Source of the DNA: Ophthalmolycus amberensis
Taxonomy: Eukaryota; Chordata; Actinopteri; Perciformes; Zoarcidae
Reading direction: 5' to 3'
Assembly (NCBI GenBank): GCA_024529925.1
Contig: JAFEUB010001181.1
Location: 1,216,001 to 1,280,000, forward strand
Length of the DNA: 64,000 nt
Below, one piece after another: positions 46,501 through 59,300 of this stretch. Every line of letters starts with the position of its first letter. Position 1 is the first letter of the stretch. The notes beneath the pieces are model-generated. The model made no database searches, was not told where the DNA came from, and worked only from the letters and a program-made list of their open reading frames with translations. The position numbers were made by a program, and so were the translations under genes.

Positions 46501-49500
46501 GCATTATTCTCAAGGAGGTTAAAGGAAATGTCCAACGATAAAGTGGCTTCTGTTGTTTTGCAGTTTGGTTGTTCTAAATGCAAAATGACTTCATGGATTC
46601 AATTTTGTGTCAGTGAAACAATGTTTAGCCATTACACAAACCAGAGAGAGTGATGCAGTAAACAAGCCTGCGTCTTACAAAGATATCTGATATAATTGGA
46701 GCGAGGATGTTGCAAGAAGAGAGGGAGGAGTACGCTGCACTCTCTGCGGTGAGCATCCAAAGTGGAATCTTGGTTATTAAAAACATCCAATGAAATAAAG
46801 AAAAGTTGAAGTAACAAATGTAATCCTGATGCACGTTTCATTATCTTGCCAAATGTGACGTTTTCTGGAAAGCACCAGCTAGTTATTGACGGGATGAACT
46901 GAAGCATTTCAGTTCAACAGTGTTTGGTACATTATAATAGCAAATTGACTGATAAACACACAGGTATCTGAGACAGTAAGTGTATGAATCACTTTGCTGC
47001 TCTTATAAAGAGGATGACAGTAATATTTAACTCACTCCACCATGGAGGCTGCTTGCACCTGGTGCGAGGATCAGCTTGTATCCCCTTCTCATACACATTC
47101 AGATGCGCCAGACAGGATCTTGTGTTAAAGTATGTTTTTTTGCGTTCAGTCCTAGCGATACTCTTAATAACTATTTCAAAGATGTCAGTACTATATGAAG
47201 AGAGGGGAAAACAAGCCAAGGGCTCTGGCAGTTGACAACACGTCACCTGATGGCAGTGCTCTCAACGCCACCACGATAGACTATGCTAGCAACACACTTC
47301 AACCCGCAGGAAGCTCAACTCTGCCTTAAGGCAAACCTGGAGCAGATCCTCATCTGCACACAGAGAAACCGAATGAGTGCAGTTAATGTCATTATTCTGA
47401 TATTCACTTCGATTTGACATGCATACCAGGCTGCCCCCTCTTAGTTTCAGTCCAAGTCGACTATAATTTCTCGATTAGTCTGTTTTTTTCAAATGTTTTT
47501 TTCATGCTGAATGACTTATTTCCAAGAAACATACTGACACATCTCTGGCAAACACACTATTTTAAGAGAGGTGGTTATTTGTGGAGAAACTGAGATTAAC
47601 AGATTTATCAATTAAATCAATGTGTCGAATAATCCACAAAATCATGTTAGTCTAAGAATTTCTTTGGTCAAGGACAGCCTACATATAATGCCAGCACACA
47701 GAGAAACATATAAGAGTGTTTGCTTCATGTGGCAGAAGTAGACCACAGAGGGGAGGCACACCTGTCTTTAATCAACCCACTGAATCACAGCCATTGGCTC
47801 ACGCCAAATGTGAGATCTGACATTGTAGTAATGGGGTTGCTGACATGACTTTTATTTCATACTGTGAAGTTTTGTCAAATATTAACAAGTCGTCTCCACT
47901 TGCATCACTTGATCTGCTGTATTGATATAGAAAATAACTGAGAGAGACGGAGTTATAGGCCACAGAAACGTGAACCCTTAACTGCTGAGCTATGCATGCT
48001 GGCCAGGTTTGTAGTGTAAGGCTAAAATCAAAAGCTAAGGATTTAAATATTACAGTTTTTCGAGTTAAGTGTGTTCTGTGTATGAAATGTCAAACAGTGG
48101 AATACAATCCAAAACAAAAATATACAGTTTACAATTACATATATCAAAGACAAACAGCAAATCTTTGCATTTAAAAACCTGAAACCCGACAATAGTTGGT
48201 GTTTTTCACCATTAACGATTGTTACGATTTTTCAAATAGCCATTTCAGTAATTCAGTATTATAGTTTACTGACTTTCGTGGGATCCGTATCGTCATCATG
48301 CAGTGTTACCATTTTGCCAAATTCTACTGTTCTCTGCTGTTCTCTGCCAGGAGGATCATGCAATTCGTCGCTTGTGTGTGTGAGTCCATGAGTAAGTGTG
48401 CACCTCTGTGTCTGTCCACAGCTCGTCTCCCATTCTGCTGCAGCAGACTGCATAATATTTTGGGTGGCCAGTTATGGCTGCATGCTCAAGGTCCACTGAC
48501 TTGTTTCACACTGCCATTTGTAAGATTGTATGAAGTGTGTTTTTACGAACCCCTTACAGCCCATTGGTGTCTAGACGGAGGGTTAGCCACTTATGCGTTG
48601 TATTCATTCAGCAGTAGTCATTGCAGAAACACCTGATGGATATCTGCACTCAAATAAATGCACCTTTTTAGTCCCATATGTAATTCTCCATTAATTTCCT
48701 TTATTGAGATACAAATGTTCTTTGTTATCATGATTTAGACCATAATACCGATCCGTGTGTGGGGCCCATATATGAGCATGTGACTGTGGGAGGGGGAGCA
48801 GCTGACCTGGCCCTGCCTCCCCTCGCCTTGAGCTTAGAGATGCAGGCGTGAAAAGATAACATCCTCCCCTGCTGTGGCCCACTGAGGAATCTGTAGGTCG
48901 GGCCTACTCCTCGGTAGGTTGACTGCGGCTGCATGGCGTTGGAATGCCCCCTCAAGCAGTTGCATCAACAAGCGTCGAGACAGAAGCCGGGCCTAATCTC
49001 AAACTCTGTGATTACTAACAGTTACTATCTCAGCTGCAGTCATGCGGTTGAATCAGAGCCAGCAATAAAAACAACTTCAGTGACTAATGTTTGACTGTCA
49101 AAGTTTGTGACGGTGACTAACTTGATATACTGCGCTGTTGATTCAGGAAGAGTTCAGCGATCTGCTCTTCAGTCTGTCACAGTTAAATGTGGGTCAAGAT
49201 TTGCCCATGTCCTGCTACAATCTGATGAGCTCAGTCTGGCAGCTTATCTGTGATGTTTACGCGGAAAATCACTTCTAAATCGTTGCAGCTGATTCCTTTT
49301 AGTCGGTGCCCTCATACTGCATGTACTCTGCAGATGCTTGAGTGGTTTCTTTTGAATGCTGCGACAAGCAATGCCCCATTGTTGTCCCATTCTCTCTTAG
49401 CTTGTTCCTCTGGTTGAAACTCGAGCCAGCTCTTATTTCAGCTGTCCCACACAAGGCGTGGACAGTCCCTGACCGGACTGTAATACTTGAGGAATGTGTC

Positions 49501-52500
49501 TCTTTTGTTTGCCTTTGTCAACTCTGTGTCACTGTGCAGGTGGATAGTGTGGGGTCAGATGGCTTTATTGTGTGTGTGTGTGGTTGTTTAACTCCCCCAG
49601 GCAGCACAGCTGAGTGTAGGAGGGGCCATGTCCTCCGCCTGGGTGTGAGCCACTGCTTTCAGACTGACAGAGCAGTCTGAGAAGGGAGGGTGAGAGCACG
49701 GGTCTGTGAGGAGAAATACAAAACTTCACAAACTTTTTTTCCGGCACTAGGATTGTTCTCCGTCTGATATGCTGGCTGCCCGCCGCTCTTTGGGATCTAG
49801 CTCGGAGATATCTGGCTGTTGACAATGCAAGGAAGGGTTAGCAAAGCTCCGAAGAAGGAGCTGGTCATTGAGAGTCCGCAGCAGTACAAGAGCTTGGCTG
49901 CAGCTGAGGCTGAGGTAGACATGGTGCCACAGGTGGTGGTAAGTCATTCAAGGACTTTTATGTAAAGACATATGAGACTTTTTGGTGTATGTTAAAAAGC
50001 CGTTCTGATCTATAATAACATGTTTTACAGTGTGCAGTGCTACTAAGGTTAACCACAGTCATGAAGTCCCGAAGAGCTGTCATGCGAGCATCTGCTCTGC
50101 TTTACTTTTGTCATCTTTCATTGTAGACAATGTTGCCAACTCACTTCGAAAATGTGCAACGTCAGCACCGGCATAGCAAACTGGTGAACTTTAACCACCT
50201 GGAGTGAAGCGGCGCACGGTTTCCTTGAGTCTTAAAGATGACCGTGGCTTGTAAAAACATTTTATTTGGCTCAAAAGGTCAACCCTGACAACAGTGATAA
50301 TGTCCTGCCCTGCGATGAAGGTGTCCAGTGGCTGGATCTGTACAGAGACGTGTGAAGAAGACAATAAAAGAATGTATCGGTTAGTAGAGAGGCACTACAC
50401 AGCACCATTGTTCATTGCTGTGAGAGGGTGCAGTGATGGGAGGAGTGGGTGCTGCAGCTAAACAGCTGCTAGATCACTGTAGAGAGGGAGTGGAAGAGAT
50501 GGCTTCATAACTCTCTGTTTTATGGGCTTTCCAGGGGATGAACGTCTGACTATTTGGTGACTTAATTACACAAACTTGCATGCATTGTTCTGGTCTGATT
50601 TTATTTTTTTATGTATTTAAAATAGTTCATGGTGTATTTTAGAAACACTAGAAATATAGGATATAGACATAAACACAACAAGTGTTTTTAAAAAGCTGTT
50701 TCCAAGGACTGACCCGACAATAATACAATAAAAGTTTGGACTTCATCCATTGGATATGGTCAGCAGCACTGTGGGTTGAGGGAATGACAGAGCTCCTGCT
50801 TATTTATGTTCCTTTTCTTACTCAGTGCTGAGTGTCCGTTGTGGTTTACCTACACTGGCCACTGACAAAGCAATGTGGAAGCGGCCCAGAGGGGTTTGGA
50901 GTGCAGTCAGCAACAACAGAGTGGGGTCAGGAACCCATCACTGGTGAGAAGAGGGTCAAATCTTTTAGCAGCGACTTTAAATATCAGAATCCATTTTTCA
51001 TTGCAGGAGTTTTCAGCGTCAGCAGGTATTTGGACAGTAAAGGGTTTTCTGGTGAAGTAACAAAGTGATAGACTGCCTCTCACTTGCAGAAGGTGTTTGT
51101 GAAAATCAGTCTGGTTTGTCTACTTCCTGTTAGTGTGCATCTGTGTGTACCTGTTGTTCTTAACGTTTCACTGTCTGGTGCAGGCTGCCTGGTCTGTGCA
51201 TAGAGAGTTTAAGTCAGTACAAGTGAGATACACACCCCACACACACACACACACACCGACATCATTAATTCCTTCCTGACTTACCTGTCCTGCCTGCTAG
51301 TTAGCATCGAACTCTACTTTTTCTTTTTTTCTAGAGTTTGTTGAAATGTTTGGGTATTTAATTGTAACTACATTTGTGTTCAGTCCAGATAAAGCTGCGA
51401 ATGAATGGTTGACTGATAATGCCACAGCCTCCTTTAGCTGGCAGACATGGTGGCACCGTCTCTGGTCTGCTCTCCCCTCCTTGTCCTTGAGACAAGGTCC
51501 TGCCCCCGCTGTCCTCAGTGGGAGCTGTGCTCTGTTATTAACAAGGTTGCTAGCAACATGTATTTAAGCAGGTCAATATCCACGACTCTCCCTCTGAGAT
51601 CATACCAGTATTATCAGTCCCAGATGTGGAGGCAACATGTGGGCTGTGCTGTCACTCAGCACAGAAATCTGGAGATGTGTCACTGTTCACTTTGCACTCT
51701 TTGCTGTTCTCCTGGCTGTACGATGTATCCTCTCGTTCCATCAGCCACAAGTGTTGACAGCTGACTTTCCATCTCATGGCTACTGTATCTTTGCAGTGCA
51801 CAAGTCCTCTCCAGCCTCTGCCACTTGAGCGTAGGGTCAGTGCTTTAACATTATGCAGACACTATGACACGATGCACCATGAATCCATAATCACCTCTTG
51901 ATAACAGCAACGTCTGCTCTCTTGAGCTACAAAACATATCATTTGCAAACTGATTTCTGATTAGGGATTCTCGTCAAGTACAATGAAATAAAAAAGCGCA
52001 GGTTTGTTTGTTTTACGATGTGGACTAAATTGTGTTGCATGAAGTGCCTGTAATTGTAGGTGGAGTGTAATTGTTTCCTTGTTTCCTTGACATAAATGTC
52101 ATGCATGTCTGCTCTCACGGAGGGATAAGCTCATCAAGACCGTCTTACTGCTGAGGCAGATGCATTTGCCTCTGGGCAGATGGAGCCCCGATTGACTTAT
52201 CGCAGTGTATTCAACAGATAGCACGTGTTGGTGAAACCCAATGTGACAGCGCCTGTCTCTGCACTACACCATCACTCCTGTGCACAGCTATATGCCTCAT
52301 TTGCTGGATTTGCCTTGGCTCAAACTAAGAATATCTATCAACTTTTCTGATGTACAAAGATCAAATCATTTCTGAGTGTGCACTGTTATTACACATGTAG
52401 AGTATTAGATGCTGCGGTCAGATTCAGAAGATGTTGACCGAAGACATCATTTGTACTGCCAATGCTTGAATATCAAATCTTCTTCTTTGCTCTCATTGAA

Positions 52501-53324
52501 TGTAGTTTTCATTTTCCATGAACACACTAGTCTCTTTTACTCTAGTAGAATTTGTAATCTTGAATGGCAAAATTATGTCAAATCATTCCCGCTTGCCCCT
52601 GGATCTAATTAATAAAGGCTGTGAAATGCACAATCAACAAATACATGTGCCAAGTATATTCCGTCCCGTCTCTTTGTGTGCATGTTAACCGTAGTGTTGG
52701 AGCTACCAGGATTCGTGAACTTACATCAAATATCCCGGTCATAGAGCACTCCGTCTGTGTTTTCCAGGTTAAGCCGAAGGTGATTGAGCCGCTGGACTAT
52801 GAAAATGTGCTGGTGCAGAAGAAGACGCAAATCCTCAGTGATGTCCTCAGAGACATGCTGCAGTTCCCCCTGGAGGACTTTGAGGTGAGTTTCACATCTC
52901 TTTCATGCATGCAAGTCACATCCACACCTGAAAAACTGCTGCAAAAGCCTCACTGTATAAATGCCTTGCTTATTGTAGCTGGGATTGTTTTGGTTTGGAG
53001 ACGATGAGGAGAAGATTTTAACTGGGGAAGCGATGTAAAGTTAGTGGTGGTGTGGAGCTTAAGGAGTGGTAATAACACTGTCATAGTCAGAGCTTTGACT
53101 TCCAGTGCGGCTGCTCATGTTACCACTGTGGTTTTCAGTTTGGGTGAAAAGAAATCCACTACATAATAATTAATAGCTGTCCAAAATTCCTTATTTACAC
53201 GCCCACTCGTGTGTTTTCTTTGTTGTATTTGTCTTTTCCTTTGACCCAGGCGTGTCCAGTGCTGTGAGTACAGGGTGGGGTCATTCACAGGGGTTTTGTT
53301 TTTGTTTACGTCCTTCCATGCTGT

Positions 53325-53356
<32 letters not shown>

Positions 53357-56300
53357 CAGTTAGGGGCCCTCTGTTTAATTGGCTCGTTCTGTCTCTAATA
53401 TTGTGACAGAGCAAGTGTTATCTCCAGCCACATTGTACAGGACGTACGCTCTCTCACACTTTCCGCGGTGAGGATGGAAAATCTAAAATGGAAATCTGGC
53501 CCAGTGCTGGTACTTCAGGAAATGAGACCTGATTGAAGGATGTTCTTACCAACAGCAGCAGTGAGATGTGCAGCATATCCTCAAATCTGACCCTGACGCT
53601 CTGTCTCACGGTCCAGTGGAAATTTCATAGTATTTTATTGTTGGAGCTGAATGCCCACTAAAGACAGTAACATTACAGTCATTTAGCAGACGCTTTTATC
53701 CAGTACAATTAAGAGGGATGTTTTCATGATCTATGTACAGTTACAGATGTTTTATAAAAGCTATATTCCATCATGTGAATTTAAAAAAGTATTCTAATTG
53801 ATGCACATTATATTATATATACACACCTTTTGAAGTTCCTTTCACCTGCTGCTTAACCTGTAAATCTGGGGCAATTCTCCATGTCATAGTCGTATAGATG
53901 GAGGAGCTATATATTGATTTTCACTATAAGATACTGAGGACAGTCAGCGATTTCCAAAAATCTTCTTTTCACTACAGTAAAATCCCCAGATATTGTACAA
54001 AAAATGTTGCAATACTTGCATACTTTAGTATGATATGAGTCAGACAGCAAACAGCAACACATTGTATTATTTTCTTAGTTGCTAGATTAAAAAAAAAAGA
54101 AGCTTTGTTCATATGAGAGCACTTGAATGCACCAGACTTTTCAAATCAATCTGTCCTTTTAAATTCATTACCATGCAACTAAAAGACATCTTTAACATTC
54201 ACGATTTTGTAATCTACATTATATGGGACGTTCTTATGTGAGAACAGATTTTTACTTTAAAAGTGATGCTTGTAGAAGTCTAAACTATTATTCTACTATA
54301 TTATACTTCACTACTATACTATACTATGCCATGCTATTTTACATTTGATATTCTACTATTATTATATTACTATTATACTGCTGCAGTATATTATACTATA
54401 TTATATTTATATTATTATTACCAGTATTATTATTACGTTGCACATTATATATTATTGTGACGTACACATTGATGACATTCTAGATTTGCTGACGACCTGC
54501 TATTAAGCAAACCATTGTAACATTTCATCATTTTGTCTTTAATTGCTCTTATGTAGTTCATATTTTTACTTCTATTCTTATACTTGTTGTACATAACTCT
54601 AATGCAACCTCAATATCCCATGTGGAGATCAATAATTGCTCTTATTTTAAAACCACTGTCTAACCCAGATCACCCTGTGTTGCAGGTTAAATGTGGAAAC
54701 TTAAATGTATTCTGGGTGAAGAATCCTTCCAGTCACTGTACTGGTGAAGATGTCTGTGTGGAATAGAAAAAAACACTGTAAATAGAAAGTGTTTCTCGTG
54801 TTTCTCGCTTTTTAAAGCTATTGGTTAGAGTGCACAGAGGCCTGGCAGCTGGGTGCTCGGTGACAGTGGGACAGCCTTGGCTTTGTCTTCTCTTGTGTCA
54901 TGCTCCTCCAGCCTGCTGCTGTGAACATAACATACCAGCTTTACACACAAACACTACGTTGACAGGGGCTGACAGGTGATTCTGACGAAGGAAAAAAAAA
55001 ACACCCACCACAGGCACAGTGATCGAAGCTAACATCTGTTTCGACCGCCCCGGACTCGAGCAAGGTTTTTCATCAGCTTCAGTGTCGAGGCCTTTTCAAC
55101 TTTTGCTGCTTTTAGTGAAAGGAGGTAAAGCCAGTATACTCAATATGCATACAAACAGTATAAGTATACAGTGTTAATTGATGATGAATCCAGTCTAAAA
55201 CGGGCAGAAGCTCCTCTTTATGTTATTTTTTGTATAAATCCTGTTTTTGTTTGTTTCTCATCAATAGAAACCACGAGCAGGTCTCTCTACCTTATCTTAT
55301 CCCTACTGGCACATCAAAAGTCATGTGTTGGTCCTGGCCTTTTGTGAGCCAGTGTTTATATCATCGCCATCTGGTTTTGATCTGGAAGCTGTTGGCAAAA
55401 TCCAGTGCAGGTCTCCCTGTGCTCTCTCTGCAAGGTTTCTGGAGAAATTTGTCAAGGATTACAAGGAGGGGGCCCTTCCTTCCCTGAGGTCTGGGCCCAT
55501 CCCCTCCGTAAAGCCCACAGATCAGGATATTATTATTTTTCTTTTACTTAACAGTTTCCATATCTTTGAAGGATAAAGCTGGCGATGTTCTATATTTTTA
55601 TTATTCTGAACAAAACTTTTGTCAGCCACACTATCAGCATGGCTATATAGATGGTCCACCTCTTTAGCGTGGAAGTGTAGCACCCACCCTCCACTTCCCC
55701 CTCAGGTAAACACTATTGGCTCTGTCAGCACTGTTGCCATTGTTTGCACTGTTAGCGAATTGAGCACCTTTAACTGTAAGGAGTAGGCTCAGCCGTTGCC
55801 ATGTTTAGAGCCGTGTGGAGGCAATAAATATGCTCTTAATTTAGAATTTAGTATCTTACAAACTTCACTTTGCTTTTTGACTGAATACTTGCAAAACTAA
55901 TGACATTCCAGCAGTACTTTATGTTTATTGCTAATTAGCAAATTTTAGCATGCTAACACAATGAAGTCAGATGTTGAACATGTAAAGTATTATACCAACC
56001 AAACATCAGCATGTTGGCATTGTCATTGGGAGAATTTAGCATTTAGCTAATGTCAGCATGCTAGGTTGCCTACAGCCTCACTGAGCTGCTGGCATGGATG
56101 TAAATTCATAGCCTCGCTAAAAGGGAAAAGGCTAAATCATTTTACAAAACAAATCTGGGCACTGTAGTTTTTATCAAACTCAAGTGAATGGTGTATTAGT
56201 GGGGGACAACTACAGTCACAGATTTGATGAGGATATGAGTATTTTCAGCAGCAAGACAGTCACCAGAGAATCTCCTGGTTCTCCCGTGGCGACTCGTAGC

Positions 56301-59300
56301 CCAATTAAATGCTTCCTGTTGCTCACTTCCTGACTCCCTCTTACCTCCTTGCCTGTTTATTTCTGCTGCTTGGATTGTAAAGATTATCATCTGCCCTGCA
56401 GGAAACCTGGCTAGCGGAGAGGAAGGGGAGACCTGTGTGGAATTCGTCAGTAGTTTACACGACTAACGCTCAGTCAACTACAAGGTCATTCAGGTGGACA
56501 GCAACTGAGAAAGATGGCACTTTTGTCATTATAGATTATTCTGTTTAATATTGTTTATTTAATAAATTGATAATTTGATCTATAAATGTCAGAAAACAGT
56601 AAAAACCCTAAAAAGTATTTAGTTTATAATGGCATAAAGAGAAAGAAGGAGAGAAGAAAACCCTCCTTTGAGAAGCTGAAACAAGAGAATATTTTATATT
56701 TTTCCTAAAAAATGATTCCGACGATTTTTACAATCATCAGTTAAGTGATTAATTTTCTGTTGATCCACTATTGAATTGGATACAGTGATATTATGGGATT
56801 ATAAACACAGTTGACTGATTATCATATGAGACAAAATCTTAACTCGTGTTTTTTCTTCATTAGATATGCACACTATGGTCAAAGTACTTTCATTTGATTA
56901 GCTCTGTGGTAAATTGAATCCTAAACTAACATACATGGAACATATTTCTGCTCAAAGCACTTTCCATTTCAATAAAAATGTGTTTGGGGAAAATATAATG
57001 AAGGTTTTCTCTGCATCCATCTCATCATCAAGCATTCGACTCGTGCAAAGCCACAATTCACTAATTTACTTTTAACTCAGTCAGCGGAACTGCTTCACTT
57101 AATGGTTGTATTCCTATCACTCTTGCTCGAAGGGATTATTTGTGGTAAAATGCACTTTATTTTTTAATTAATCCTCCTGCTAAGACCTGATGGTGATGTT
57201 GTTGCACAAAGCAGTATTTTACTCAGGGCATGTTTAAATAGAGCGCCAGCTTTTTACATTGAGCTAAAACTGACTTATTGGTTGGTTGTCTATAACGATG
57301 ATTAAGAGATGTCAGAGCAGCGAGCATGGCTGTCGACGCGTCTTGTTGAAGTAGGCTTTTACCTTTAGCTTTCTTGTTCTGCTGTGAAACGGCTGCTTGG
57401 CTACGGTGCACAGTAAACCTGTTGGTCATTACTGAAAGGCTTAAACGAGGCATTAGAGGTGCTGAGATGCTGATTACTCAGAGTGTGCGGCTGTACAACA
57501 GTGGCAGAGAGCCAGGCTCAGGGTGTGTCTGTGGTTCCTGGAGCTGAACCGTATGGACAAGCATGCTGCCTCCCTCACATACTGCCCCTCTGAACCCTCA
57601 GAAACACATCAGTCCTTACTCAAACGTAGACAAATATTTAAAAGACCACCAGGAGCAGAGGGAGTGTCCAGCTGAGACCACAAACTGTAATACTGGGTGT
57701 CCAGCCCGAGCAATGTCTTCCACATTTTGTTTTCACTTTTACAATGTTGTCATGTTTGTTGTGATTTCCTCGCTCTGTTGCTCTTGTTGAATTGAACCAT
57801 TGCTTTGTTTTGCAGATTTCAACTTTGAGGCAGCAAGGCAGAACTCTCTACCCTACATTGCCTGAAAATGCAGAGAGGGAGGCCCAGAGTCTGTTTGTCC
57901 AAGAGGTAAGCTGATTTGAAAGCCCTGAAAACACATTTTATGAATCAACTTCTTAGCTTTAGCGATGGGGTCCTACACACAAACAACATTCTCCTGCCAG
58001 TTTGGGTTATTTCACATTAGAGATTTCTGTATTTGTGTTTTCGTCTGAAGTGGGGAGAGCTCAGATGGGGGGAAAAATGTGATCTCATGTATTTACATTT
58101 AGCTAAATTTTGAATCAAAATCTGGATACCAGACAGATGTCAATCACATATGATCAAACCACACCTGCACAGTCCTGATGAAGCATAGTTGTTGAAATTC
58201 TAAGTGTTATACTCTAAACAAATACCACCTAACAATATTTACATAGCTGGGATGTTGCTATCAAACAAAATAACAGCTTTTATTTAACTTTAAAGTTGAA
58301 ATCTGCAGGTAAATTCAAGACACTGTGTCATTTTTACAATCGTGATAGGAATTTTGTGCAGGTTGGAATTAATACAAATAAAAACACAAAGCATTTTAAG
58401 TACTATAACTGATTGCACAAGTATAGACGGTTTCTTTAATTGCAGAAAATGTCCTGTACTGTAAATCGGGTACACGGGGTTAGGAAGTGGATAGGAAAGT
58501 ACATCCCTTGCACGTAAACCACACAGACAAATTACAGCAGAATATTGACACTAATGTGAGTCATTACCGAATTTGTGGCCTAATAATAGCAGCAAGCTAC
58601 ATCACATCATGAAACCTCTACATTTCAGCTCCATTAATCTAACTTTGAATAGGAATGGTTGCGTAAATGGTGTTCGGACTCATTATACAGATCATTGCTG
58701 GATTGCAGAGAACTGGACTATTTGTACTGTATTTCCTCAGTATTATCTATTAATGCCAGAAGCTGTAGGAACAATGAAGTGCAATTAATTTCTACAATCC
58801 GCAAGTTTATCAAACTTCTGGTTATCGTCTGTCAGTGTTGGTTTATAGTGCTGTCTTTATGTGCGGCGTCTTGAGCATATCTGCTGTCAAACGGCAGCAA
58901 AAGACCACGACACAGAATAATAATGTTTAGTCATTTAATGGCAGTGGAACTGAAAAAAAAAAATATTGTGAATTATTTCCAGTTGTTGCTAGAAAAATGA
59001 GAGAGGAAGTGTTTCATCTGCTAACGTTTACAGTGTTTTACCATCCGGCACATGCAGACTTATTTTACTGTCTTTTTTAAACCAGAGCTGGCTGGCGGTA
59101 CTTCGCCTTCCAGGTCAAAGTCAGTGTTTTAGGGAGCCTTTTTCTGAAGTCATAAAGATACTAAAAGTCCCAGTCAAGTGTTGTGTGACATCACCAGGGC
59201 AGCTGTGGGGATCGGCCCAGCAGGAGCCTCTCTGTTTCCGATCGCTCTCCTGATCAGGTTGCATTTCATCTCCCTGCCGGGGCAATTCTTGTAAACGGCA

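Larger units (their letters stand above)
41695..49824 (+). other. dock9 intron 1, second part
   Basis: An 8-kb gene-free stretch with TG tracts (41697-41721, 42804-42839), an AC tract (43550-43591), two ATTAATCGAT-family copies (41785, 47455) and a 10-bp stem GCGGTCTCAT/ATGAGACCGC (42127 and 42163). No coding exon was supported before 49825. Confidence 0.75.
52885..57815 (+). other. dock9 intron 2
   Basis: Contains a GA tract (53328-53356), an AT-rich simple-sequence stretch with TATTATAC-type words (about 54270-54440), a possible PDI-like coding relic (55428-55530), a dispersed repeat (55860-56100) and an ATTAATCGAT-family copy (56510-56790). Confidence 0.8.
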
